From Bacteroidota bacterium (GTDB lineage: Bacteria; Bacteroidota; Bacteroidia; NS11-12g; UBA955), in NCBI GenBank assembly GCA_030836345.1, contig JAURQA010000257.1, forward strand, positions 1 through 5,304: 5,304 nt of DNA, written 5' to 3'. Made by a program: the position numbers and the translations under genes. Shown here piece after piece: positions 1 to 5,304 of this stretch (the stretch's first letter is position 1; the number at the start of each line of letters is the position of its first letter). Below the pieces are notes generated by a model. That model saw nothing but the letters and a program-made list of their open reading frames with translations. It ran no database searches and was not told where the DNA came from.

Positions 1-1817
1 GGTTCAATACCTGTGGTATCGCAATCCATTAGCAAACCAATGGTTCCTGTTGGCGCAATCACTGTGGATTGTGCATTTCTATATCCATGCTCTTCTCCCC
101 ACGCTAAGGCTTTGTCCCAAGCGCCGCAGGCCCCAGCCAATAAATAATCTGGGCAATATTTCTCGTCAATACACTGAGGAGCAATATCTAAACCCTCAAA
201 TGCCAATGGTGAGTTATATGCTGCATATCTATGGTTACGTATTACACGTAACATATGCTTTTTGTTTTTCTCGTACATTCTAAATGGACCTTTCACAGCA
301 GCCATCTCAGCAGATGTTGCATATGAAGTTCCCGTTAGAATTGCAGTTACTGCGCCACAAATGGCCACTGCTTCTTTACTATCGTAAGGAATTCCAGCAC
401 ACATTAATACGGAACCTAAGTTGGCATAACCCAAACCTAAAGTTCTGTAATCATAGCTTAATTGAGCCACTTCTTTACTTGGAAACTGCGCCATAAGAAC
501 AGAGATCTCAAGTACGGTAGTCCACAAACGAGCAGCGTATTCAAAACGTTCTAAATCAAATTTATTTGTTTTTAGATCGAAGAATTTTCGTAAGTTTAGT
601 GAGGCTAAGTTGCACGCAGTGTTATCTAAGAACATGTATTCACTGCAAGGGTTTGATGCGTTAATGGGTCCGCCCTCGGGGCAGGTGTGCCACTCATTAA
701 TGGTATCGTTATATTGCATTCCTGGATCGGCACAAGACCAAGCCGCTTTACCAATTTTATCCCAAACCTCTTTGGCGGGCATGCTCTTCATGGTTTCTCC
801 TGTGCTTCGTGCAGTAAAGTTCCAATCTTCGTTGTTCTTTAATTTCTCAAAAAATGAATTATTTACTCTTACAGAATTGTTTGAATTTTGACCTGAAACG
901 GTAGCATAAGCTTCACCTTCATAATCGCTCGCATATCCATCGGCTATAAGTGCAGCTACTTTCTTTTCCTCATCAGATTTCCATTCGATAAATTCCATGG
1001 CTTCGGGATGATCCAAGTCCAAACATACCATTTTTGCTGCTCTTCGCGTAGTACCCCCAGATTTTATGGCTCCTGCTGAACGATCTCCAATTTTTAAGAA
1101 GCTCATTAAACCACTACTAGTACCACCACCAGAAAGTTTTTCGCCCGCTCCTCTAATCTTAGAGAAGTTTGTTCCTACTCCGGAGCCGTATTTAAAAATA
1201 CGAGCTTCACGAACCCATAGGTCCATGATACCTCCCTCGTTTACTAAGTCATCTTCTACAGAAAGAATGAAACACGCATGAGGTTGAGGTCTCTCATATG
1301 CGCTTGTACTTCTCATCAATTTTTCTGTATCCGCATCTACATAATAATGTCCTTGTGGTTTCCCTGTAATTCCATAACTGCTATGAAGACCAGTATTAAA
1401 CCATTGAGGAGAATTAGGCGCCGATTCTTGATTTAACATTGAGTACACCAACTCATCGTAAAACACCTGCGCGTCTTCCTTATTTTCAAAATAACCATAC
1501 TTCTCACCCCACTCACGCCAGCAATTGGCCAATCGGTGAACTACTTGCTTAGAACTTGTTTCCGAACTCAACGAACCATCTTCTTGCGGAACGCCCGCCT
1601 TACGAAAGTACTTCTGAGCCATAATATCAGTAGCTACTTGACTCCAACCCTCTGGGACTTCGACATTGTTCATCTCAAAAACAATTGATCCATCTGGCTT
1701 TTTAATGACCGAGGTTCTGTAATCGTAGGTGAATTGCTCGAATGGTGATGCAGCATCTTTGGTGTTCATTCTACCAAAGTTGAGGCCTTTTTTGTTGGGT
1801 GTAGTTCTTGTGGTCAT
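1..1817 (-). CDS. nrdJ: Vitamin B12-dependent (class II) ribonucleotide reductase, N-terminal 605 residues, 3' end outside window
   Basis: Class II ribonucleotide reductases use adenosylcobalamin to create a thiyl radical and reduce ribonucleotides to deoxyribonucleotides in the cytoplasm, without needing oxygen. Seen here: ATG at 1817 (MTTRTTPNKKGLNFGRMNTK) and an uninterrupted frame to the left edge. The signature NPCSE is at residues 389-393, giving N389, the thiyl-radical Cys C391 and E393. C402 follows 11 residues later, the same spacing as C322/C333 in the Thermotoga maritima enzyme. The partner cysteine is C182, in the context PHACFIL. Other family blocks are SGGTTRRAAKM (from residue 253) and the APTGTI phosphate-binding loop (588-593), followed by GLLMDCDTTGIEP at the edge. 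I see no N-terminal ATP-cone. The first redox Cys lies about 48 residues later than in T. maritima, so this is a long-type NrdJ; the missing C-terminal part should carry the reductase-active Cys pair. Met17 is an alternative start. The gene is transcribed divergently from pcrB. Identity is very secure. Confidence 0.97.
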   Translation of the reverse strand, partial: MTTRTTPNKKGLNFGRMNTKDAASPFEQFTYDYRTSVIKKPDGSIVFEMNNVEVPEGWSQVATDIMAQKYFRKAGVPQEDGSLSSETSSKQVVHRLANCWREWGEKYGYFENKEDAQVFYDELVYSMLNQESAPNSPQWFNTGLHSSYGITGKPQGHYYVDADTEKLMRSTSAYERPQPHACFILSVEDDLVNEGGIMDLWVREARIFKYGSGVGTNFSKIRGAGEKLSGGGTSSGLMSFLKIGDRSAGAIKSGGTTRRAAKMVCLDLDHPEAMEFIEWKSDEEKKVAALIADGYASDYEGEAYATVSGQNSNNSVRVNNSFFEKLKNNEDWNFTARSTGETMKSMPAKEVWDKIGKAAWSCADPGMQYNDTINEWHTCPEGGPINASNPCSEYMFLDNTACNLASLNLRKFFDLKTNKFDLERFEYAARLWTTVLEISVLMAQFPSKEVAQLSYDYRTLGLGYANLGSVLMCAGIPYDSKEAVAICGAVTAILTGTSYATSAEMAAVKGPFRMYEKNKKHMLRVIRNHRYAAYNSPLAFEGLDIAPQCIDEKYCPDYLLAGACGAWDKALAWGEEHGYRNAQSTVIAPTGTIGLLMDCDTTGIE

Positions 1818-1832
1818 CGTTTTAATTTGTGA

Positions 1833-1915
1833 GTTTTGTATTTTGTTCTGCTTACCTGAAAAATGTTTAGTGGCCAAAGACCCTAAACTAATTTTTCAAT
1901 TACTGAATACAAAAC
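1833..1915 (-). repeat. Nested inverted repeats in the nrdJ leader
   Basis: A perfect 10-base inverted repeat pairs GTTTTGTATT (1833-1842) with AATACAAAAC (1906-1915); it extends to 12 bases with one mismatch. Inside it is a second hairpin: GTTTAG (1865-1870) against CTAAAC (1883-1888). This stem extends by two G:C pairs across a one-base bulge, to 8 pairs with a 7-base loop. In an nrdJ transcript the outer stem would end 15 bases before the ATG, so it could affect ribosome access. The pairings are visible directly; any regulatory role is inferred. If transcription starts at the candidate promoter at 1910-1940, the upstream arm of the outer stem would not be in the RNA. Confidence 0.4.
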
Positions 1916-1940
1916 ACTTTTATTTGACACATAAAACAAA
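1910..1940 (-). promoter_or_regulatory. Candidate nrdJ promoter, Bacteroidota type
   Basis: On the minus strand a TTTG (1937-1940) is followed after exactly 19 bases by GTGTTTTG (1910-1917). This matches the Bacteroidota -33/-7 pattern TTTG-N19-TAnnTTTG in spacing and in six of eight -7 positions, but lacks the leading TA. Transcription would start near 1904, giving a leader of about 85-90 bases. The match is weak, and other partial -7 boxes exist upstream, such as CATTTTTG and TGCATTTG on the same strand. Confidence 0.25.
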
Positions 1941-1946
1941 AATGGG

Positions 1947-2001
1947 TTTTCCACATACACAGTCCTTCTTCTTTCATACCATGCCTTTACTAAGTGGAAA
2001 A
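1947..2001. repeat. Inverted pair of DnaA-box-like TTTTCCAC sites
   Basis: TTTTCCACA on the plus strand (1947-1955) and TTTTCCACT on the minus strand (1993-2001) form a perfect 8-base inverted repeat around a 39-base spacer. The first differs by one base from the consensus DnaA box TTATCCACA, the second by two. They could be DnaA sites in the nrdJ control region, the arms of a leader hairpin, or coincidence in AT-rich DNA. A second small stem, TTACT (1987-1991) with AGTAA (2001-2005), would compete with this pairing. Confidence 0.3.
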
Positions 2002-2190
2002 GTAACAAATGCAGCATCGACGGGGGTCTGCTTTCAAATAATTGATTTTCAATTAGTTAAAATCGAGTTATCTAACTTAAAAATACACTCTATTTCAGAA
2101 AGATGAATGAAGGTCATTCCAAAGTTCTACAATTCTAAAAATCTGCACTTCCAATCTAAATGTGAATAAGCCTAAATAGTTTTTTTTGAT

Positions 2191-2198
2191 TTACTTTG
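2191..2198 (+). promoter_or_regulatory. Candidate pcrB promoter -7 box
   Basis: TTACTTTG, followed by C, matches seven of eight positions of the Bacteroidota -7 element TAnnTTTG. It ends 10 bases before the pcrB ATG, which would give a very short leader of about 5 bases. No clear -33 TTG is seen at the expected distance. No Shine-Dalgarno sequence precedes the ATG, as is common in this phylum. Confidence 0.4.
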
Positions 2199-2208
2199 CA
2201 AATAAGAA

Positions 2209-2976
2209 ATGGAGATTCATCCAGAAATAAAGAATCAACTTTTACTTAAAAGTAGATTGGGCCATAAAACCTTGGCTTTACTCATAGATCCAGATGATGA
2301 TTTGGATGAAACAGCAGATTTAACGGAATATGCCTTGATGCAAGGAGTGGAGCTTTTCTTTATAGGTGGAAGTTTGGTAAGTAAAGGAAATACCGAAAAA
2401 ACAACTAAACTAGTTAAAGACCTAGGAGCACCTATGGTGGTTCTTTTCCCAGGAAATGAAATTCAAGTGAACAAACATGCGGATGCTATCCTCTTCATGA
2501 GCCTCATTAGCGGACGAAATCCTGAATATTTAATTGGTAAGCAAGTAGCCACTGCTTCATTAATTCATCAATTAAAATTGGAAGCTATACCCACAGGGTA
2601 TATTTTGGTTGAAAGCGGAAAGCTCACTTCTGCACATTACATCAGCCAAACATTCCCTATTCCTATGGACAAACCTGATTTGGCAGCAACTACTGCATTA
2701 GCCGGCAAAATGATGGGCATGGAAGTGATGTATTTAGATGCAGGGAGTGGCGCAGAAAAACCAATCTCCTCAGAAATGCTGAAGAGCGTTAAAGATACCT
2801 CTAGATGCCTGCTTATCGCAGGAGGCGGAATAAGAAATGCAGAGCAAGCACGGACCTCTTGGGAGGCTGGTGCCGATATTGTTGTTGTGGGAAATGCTGC
2901 TGCAAATGATCATACCATACTCAAGAGCATTCATAAGGTAGCTAAAGGACTGAATAAATTGGTTCCTCAATCATGA
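2209..2976 (+). CDS. pcrB: Geranylgeranylglyceryl/heptaprenylglyceryl phosphate synthase (PcrB/GGGPS family)
   Basis: Enzymes of this family join a polyprenyl diphosphate to sn-glycerol-1-phosphate, the first ether-bond step of archaeal-type lipids; bacterial members occur in Bacillus and in Bacteroidota. The 255-residue length fits the single-domain TIM-barrel family. Visible motifs in order are LLIDPD (24-29, entry of strand 1 with the Mg/substrate aspartates), FIGGS (51-55), VVLFPGN (77-83), MSLISGRNP (97-105), IPTGYILVESG (127-137), YLDAGSGA (175-182), AGGGIR (204-209) and GADIVVVGNAA (221-231). The last three form the usual glycerol-phosphate-binding end of the barrel. Flavobacterial homologues have been characterised as GGGP synthases; the chain length used here cannot be read by eye. 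The ATG at 2209 places the first strand at the normal distance. The stop overlaps the next gene (ATGA), which suggests coupled translation. Its in vivo lipid product in these bacteria remains unclear. Confidence 0.93.
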   Translation: MEIHPEIKNQLLLKSRLGHKTLALLIDPDDDLDETADLTEYALMQGVELFFIGGSLVSKGNTEKTTKLVKDLGAPMVVLFPGNEIQVNKHADAILFMSLISGRNPEYLIGKQVATASLIHQLKLEAIPTGYILVESGKLTSAHYISQTFPIPMDKPDLAATTALAGKMMGMEVMYLDAGSGAEKPISSEMLKSVKDTSRCLLIAGGGIRNAEQARTSWEAGADIVVVGNAAANDHTILKSIHKVAKGLNKLVPQS

Positions 2977-3503
2977 TTCTCTTCCCCTTTCGAACTGTTT
3001 ATTTAAAAACCAGCAAACTCCGAAAAGAGATTGTTTTAAGTATTAAAACCAATACATACTTGAGTGATGCCGCGTATAAAAAAACAGACCAGAACAAGAC
3101 CTTTTTTTATGGTAGCGTAAATGATCAAGGATTCATATTACAGAACGTATCTCATGAAAAAATTACCGCTTTTATTGAAGGTAATATCCTAGGAGTAGAT
3201 GAGGACATGTATATAAAATTTAGATTTAAAGGGTTTAGGTCTCTGCGTATTTTTTTACTCATACTTATGCTCATCATCGGTAGTTTAGGTTTTGTGGGAT
3301 TCCACCTTTGGGAAAGAAATTTGGATTCCATTACAGATATTCCAGTTTTATTTGCTCTCGGCCTTACCCTCATCCTGCTCTTTTTTAGTTTAAATACAGG
3401 GAAAATCTTCATGGATAAAATAAAAGATACCGAAGAATTTTTTTGCGATTTACTGGAAGCAGAAGAAGTAGGGGAAAAAGACATACCGGGAATTTTCTTA
3501 TAG
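2973..3503 (+). CDS. Hypothetical two-helix membrane protein translationally coupled to pcrB
   Basis: I do not recognise the family with certainty. The 176-residue product has a soluble N-terminal part (1-88), with an opening ILFPFRTVYLKTSKLRKEIV like small Bacteroidota membrane proteins that begin with a strand and then an EEV/KEI-type helix. Two hydrophobic helices follow, at about 91-112 and 122-141, joined by a short loop (WERNLDSITDIP). An acidic C-terminal tail (145-176) has many Glu/Asp residues. There is no signal peptide, so both ends probably face the cytoplasm. The ATG at 2973 overlaps the pcrB TGA by 4 bases, so the two genes are very likely one operon with coupled translation. 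A long minus-strand frame (3152-3559) overlaps it, but the plus frame has the better protein character and the operon context. Function unknown; a link to lipid metabolism is positional inference only. Confidence 0.82.
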   Translation: MILFPFRTVYLKTSKLRKEIVLSIKTNTYLSDAAYKKTDQNKTFFYGSVNDQGFILQNVSHEKITAFIEGNILGVDEDMYIKFRFKGFRSLRIFLLILMLIIGSLGFVGFHLWERNLDSITDIPVLFALGLTLILLFFSLNTGKIFMDKIKDTEEFFCDLLEAEEVGEKDIPGIFL

Positions 3504-3535
3504 AAAATCATCTCCTTACAGATTGCAGATATCCT

Positions 3536-3543
3536 TATATTTG
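3536..3543 (+). promoter_or_regulatory. Perfect TAnnTTTG -7 box directly before the 3548 start
   Basis: TATATTTG matches the Bacteroidota -7 consensus TAnnTTTG at all positions and ends 4 bases before the ATG at 3548. Initiation about 4-7 bases downstream of the box would give a leaderless or nearly leaderless mRNA. No good -33 TTG is found about 19 bases upstream (the nearest TTG, 3523-3525, is too close). It lies in the 44-base gap after the preceding gene, which contains no terminator, so read-through from pcrB is also possible. Confidence 0.5.
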
Positions 3544-3547
3544 TTAA

Positions 3548-4366
3548 ATGGAAAATCAAGACTATTTACATTCAAATACTGCTTTGGAAAACAATTTAGC
3601 CAATGGATGGGACTTCAAATTTGGTGATTACCTTAGTAGAGGCTTTGAGCACACGAATAAGCAGGCAGGGCCATTTATAGGCTACACCGTTTTATGCGTA
3701 ATAATTGCTTTAGTTGTTGGGCTCATTCCTATAGGTGGAACGCTGATCAATTCACTGTTTCTGACCAATTGTTTAATGATTGGATTTGCCCTAGGTACAA
3801 AACATTTTCAAAAGACAGGCATTTCAGATTTTAATAGTTTCTGGGAAGGGTTTAAATTCATAGGACCCATAGCCATTTTAGGCCTAATAGTAATTGTAGC
3901 GACCATCGTCTCATTTTCACTAGTAGGTTTGATCATTGGCTTTTCGTTTATTGGCGACTTTATAGCACTCCAACAAAATCCTGGAAATCAGGAAATTGCC
4001 AGAACTTTTTTTCTTAATTTGTCAGAACATGTACCTACTCTAACTATTTTAGCTTTACTTCTTGGCTTTCTTACCTTCCCTCTGGCTTTTGCTCCTTTTT
4101 TTATTGCATTTTATAATAAAGACGCCATAAAAAGCATTGAAGCAAGTTACAAGATCATATCCAAGAACTGGGCATTAGCCTATATATTTTATTTAATCGC
4201 TACACTAATAATGGCCATAGGAGGAGCAATAACCTGTGGTTTGGGGCTAATTTATCTATTCCCAGCCTATAGAAATATGCTCTTTGCTATGTTTGAGGAT
4301 ATGACTGGAATGAATCAAGAAAACGATACTACACCTCTTGCCAATCCAGGTGCTTTTGGCGAATAA
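3548..4366 (+). CDS. Polytopic integral membrane protein of unknown function
   Basis: The 272-residue product has a polar N-terminus (1-40) with WDFKFGDYLSRGFE, then five or six hydrophobic segments at about 42-60, 64-84, 104-138 (long, possibly two helices with a Gly-rich break), 163-189 and 207-240. The tail (255-272) is polar. The repeated layout of an amphipathic 'SRGFEHTNKQAGPFIGY' segment early and 'AIKSIEASYKIISKNWALAY' (193-212) late resembles polytopic families whose halves start with an amphipathic helix before a membrane hairpin, such as DUF975- or DUF2189-like proteins. Homologues in flavobacteria are sometimes mislabelled as beta-carotene monooxygenases; no catalytic residues of such enzymes are visible. 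A late CGLGLIYLFPAYRNMLFAMFEDMTG stretch (230-254) is the most family-like element. The gene follows the pcrB pair by 44 bases and has its own -7 box. No role can be assigned. Confidence 0.85.
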   Translation: MENQDYLHSNTALENNLANGWDFKFGDYLSRGFEHTNKQAGPFIGYTVLCVIIALVVGLIPIGGTLINSLFLTNCLMIGFALGTKHFQKTGISDFNSFWEGFKFIGPIAILGLIVIVATIVSFSLVGLIIGFSFIGDFIALQQNPGNQEIARTFFLNLSEHVPTLTILALLLGFLTFPLAFAPFFIAFYNKDAIKSIEASYKIISKNWALAYIFYLIATLIMAIGGAITCGLGLIYLFPAYRNMLFAMFEDMTGMNQENDTTPLANPGAFGE

Positions 4367-4386
4367 AAAATAACATTAGATATTTC

Positions 4387-4418
4387 AAAAAGGTCAAGGA
4401 ATGTATCCTTACTTTTTT
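4387..4418. terminator. Bidirectional terminator between the membrane-protein gene and uvrB
   Basis: A hairpin pairs AAAAAGGTcAAGGA (4387-4400) with TCCTTACTTTTTT (4406-4418) around the 5-base loop ATGTA. The core AAGGA/TCCTT and the flanking GT/AC pair are perfect around a one-base bulge (C4395). A G:U pair and five A:T pairs follow. The A tract on the left and T tract on the right put a U run after the stem on either strand. It lies between the stop at 4366 and the uvrB stop at 4442, exactly where two converging transcripts need to end. The GC content of the stem is modest. Confidence 0.6.
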
Positions 4419-4441
4419 ATAATCGTCTTTTTTGAGAACAA

Positions 4442-5304
4442 TCATAGTGCTTTAATTTTTTCTTTAATGCCCTCTAATTCATCTCTTAAACGAGCAGCTT
4501 CCATATACTCAGTTTCCTTGGCTGCTTTAAGCATTTTTTTCTCTGTTTGCAGCAATGCTTTTTGCAAATCATCCTTACTCATGTAATCTAAGATTGGATC
4601 TGCAGCCATTTGATGTTTCTCTGTTTCCTCATAAGGAACCGGGTCTTGTTTGCGGCTATCTGCTACAGAAGTCGAATTAAAGATATCTTGCTTGCTCTTA
4701 TTTATGGTGTGTGGTTCAATGCCATGAAGGGTATTATACTCTTTTTGTTTTGCCCTGCGCCTAGTGGTTTCATCGATTGTCTTACGCATACTTGCAGTAA
4801 TTTTATCGGCGTACATAATAACCTTTCCTCTTACATTCCGAGCTGCTCTTCCAATGGTTTGTGTCAGACTGGTTTCACTGCGCAAAAACCCCTCCTTATC
4901 TGCGTCTAAAATAGCCACTAAGCTCACTTCGGGCAAATCCAGGCCTTCCCTAAGCAAGTTCACACCAATTAAAACATCAATATTACCTAATCGCAATTGC
5001 CTTAATATTTCAACCCGGTCTAGGGTCTTTACTTCGGAGTGAATGTAACTTACCTTTATCGCCAATCGCTGCAAATACTTCGTCAGTTCCTCAGCCATTC
5101 TTTTGGTCAAAGTAGTCACCAACACGCGATCTCCCATTTTTACTCTTTCGTCAATTTCTTCAATCAGATCATCTACTTGATTTCCACAGGGCTTAATTTG
5201 AATTTCTGGATCCAATAATCCAGTCGGGCGAATCAACTGTTCCACCACTAAGCCTTCGCTTTCTCTAATTTCAAAATCTGCCGGCGTAGCACTTACATAT
5301 AAAC
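4442..5304 (-). CDS. uvrB: UvrABC system protein B, C-terminal 286 residues, 5' part outside window
   Basis: UvrB is the DNA-damage-verifying helicase of nucleotide excision repair: it is loaded by UvrA and recruits UvrC. The frame is open through the right edge; the GTG at 5248 is internal and not a start. Counting from the first visible residue, the fragment opens with SATPAD (4-9), the junction helicase motif. It continues with RPTGLLDP (25-32), TTLTKRMAE (63-71), [11 protein letters not shown] (86-96), motif [19 protein letters not shown] (109-126) and motif [14 protein letters not shown] (145-156), whose two Arg residues contact ATP. The UVR domain that binds UvrC is at about 246-282, ending KEKIKAL. 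From comparison with family members of about 670 residues, roughly 40 percent is visible. Thr144 stands where E. coli UvrB has Arg in 'ERSL'. The visible part is intact. The gene converges on the membrane-protein gene with a shared terminator between. Confidence 0.97.
   Translation of the reverse strand, partial: LYVSATPADFEIRESEGLVVEQLIRPTGLLDPEIQIKPCGNQVDDLIEEIDERVKMGDRVLVTTLTKRMAEELTKYLQRLAIKVSYIHSEVKTLDRVEILRQLRLGNIDVLIGVNLLREGLDLPEVSLVAILDADKEGFLRSETSLTQTIGRAARNVRGKVIMYADKITASMRKTIDETTRRRAKQKEYNTLHGIEPHTINKSKQDIFNSTSVADSRKQDPVPYEETEKHQMAADPILDYMSKDDLQKALLQTEKKMLKAAKETEYMEAARLRDELEGIKEKIKAL

Larger units (their letters stand above)
1818..2208. promoter_or_regulatory. Divergent nrdJ/pcrB intergenic region, 391 bases
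   Basis: This is the longest stretch without a gene. It must hold the promoters of both divergent genes. I see a weak -7 box for pcrB next to its start and a possible nrdJ promoter. There are also several perfect inverted repeats and two DnaA-box-like nonamers, listed separately. On the minus strand a 44-codon frame (1883-2017) exists but has no recognisable homology. No tRNA, complete cobalamin riboswitch or clear NrdR-box palindrome could be read by eye. The A/T-rich segment at 2040-2208 shows nothing beyond the pcrB promoter. Confidence 0.7.

Noticed and set aside
50..1281. Short plus-strand frames at 50-283, 284-496, 610-891 and 1066-1281
   Set aside because: All lie opposite the unbroken nrdJ frame, whose catalytic motifs are clear; their translations have no protein-like features.
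1818..2100. Cobalamin riboswitch in front of nrdJ
   Set aside because: Looked for the B12 box (GCCAGGAGACCTGCC-like) and the CCACTG / GGGAAGG core on the minus strand. Only a loose fragment (AGCAGACCCCCG) resembles part of it. A covariance-model search (Rfam cobalamin) would settle this.
1729..2106. 125-codon plus-strand frame across the nrdJ start and intergenic region
   Set aside because: It overlaps the nrdJ N-terminus antisense, has low-complexity hydrophobic content, no plausible promoter and no recognisable domain.
1818..2208. NrdR box (ACACTATATATTGTGT-like palindromes)
   Set aside because: No pair of such 16-base palindromes with the usual spacing could be found in the region.
2770..2970. 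66-codon minus-strand frame inside pcrB
   Set aside because: Antisense shadow of the conserved C-terminal part of pcrB.
3152..3559. 135-codon minus-strand frame opposite the two-helix membrane protein
   Set aside because: The plus-strand gene is coupled to pcrB and has clear membrane helices; the minus frame is Ser/Lys-rich with no domain and would start inside the next gene.
4401..5042. Plus-strand frames at 4401-4586, 4610-4909 and 4764-5042
   Set aside because: They lie opposite uvrB, whose helicase motifs and UVR domain are unmistakable.
1..5304. CRISPR array, insertion sequence, integrase, tRNA or toxin-antitoxin pair
   Set aside because: No regularly spaced direct repeats, transposase motifs, terminal repeats or cloverleaf sequences seen; the window reads as ordinary chromosomal DNA.

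Overview
The window looks like chromosomal DNA of a member of the Bacteroidota, most likely the Flavobacteriales. The reasons are its AT-rich composition, start regions without clear Shine-Dalgarno sequences, promoter -7 boxes of the TAnnTTTG type placed almost on top of start codons, and the gene content: a class II B12-dependent ribonucleotide reductase, a bacterial GGGP-synthase-family protein, and a UvrB with the SATPAD form of its helicase motif. Genus cannot be read from the sequence alone.

Layout, left to right. Positions 1-1817 (minus strand) hold the first 605 codons of nrdJ, whose 3' end lies outside the window. This gene is uninterrupted, and the short plus-strand frames across it are shadows. 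Positions 1818-2208 are a 391-base divergent intergenic region between nrdJ and pcrB. It contains several perfect inverted repeats and two DnaA-box-like sites, but no recognisable gene. Positions 2209-2976 (plus) are pcrB, a complete TIM-barrel prenylglyceryl-phosphate synthase. Its stop overlaps by 4 bases the start of a small two-helix membrane protein of unknown function (2973-3503). After a 44-base gap containing a perfect TAnnTTTG box comes a 272-residue polytopic membrane protein (3548-4366). A hairpin with A and T tracts (4387-4418) sits between this gene and the convergent uvrB (minus, 4442 to beyond the right edge), of which the C-terminal 286 residues are visible.

Functionally, nrdJ (dNTP supply) and uvrB (nucleotide excision repair) are housekeeping DNA-metabolism genes flanking a membrane-related block. 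In that block pcrB would make the first ether-lipid intermediate from a polyprenyl diphosphate and sn-glycerol-1-phosphate, and the two following genes encode membrane proteins. A lipid-related role for those two is inferred from position only.

I did not find a convincing undescribed system. The items most worth a second look are the inverted-repeat-rich nrdJ leader and the two unassigned membrane proteins behind pcrB.
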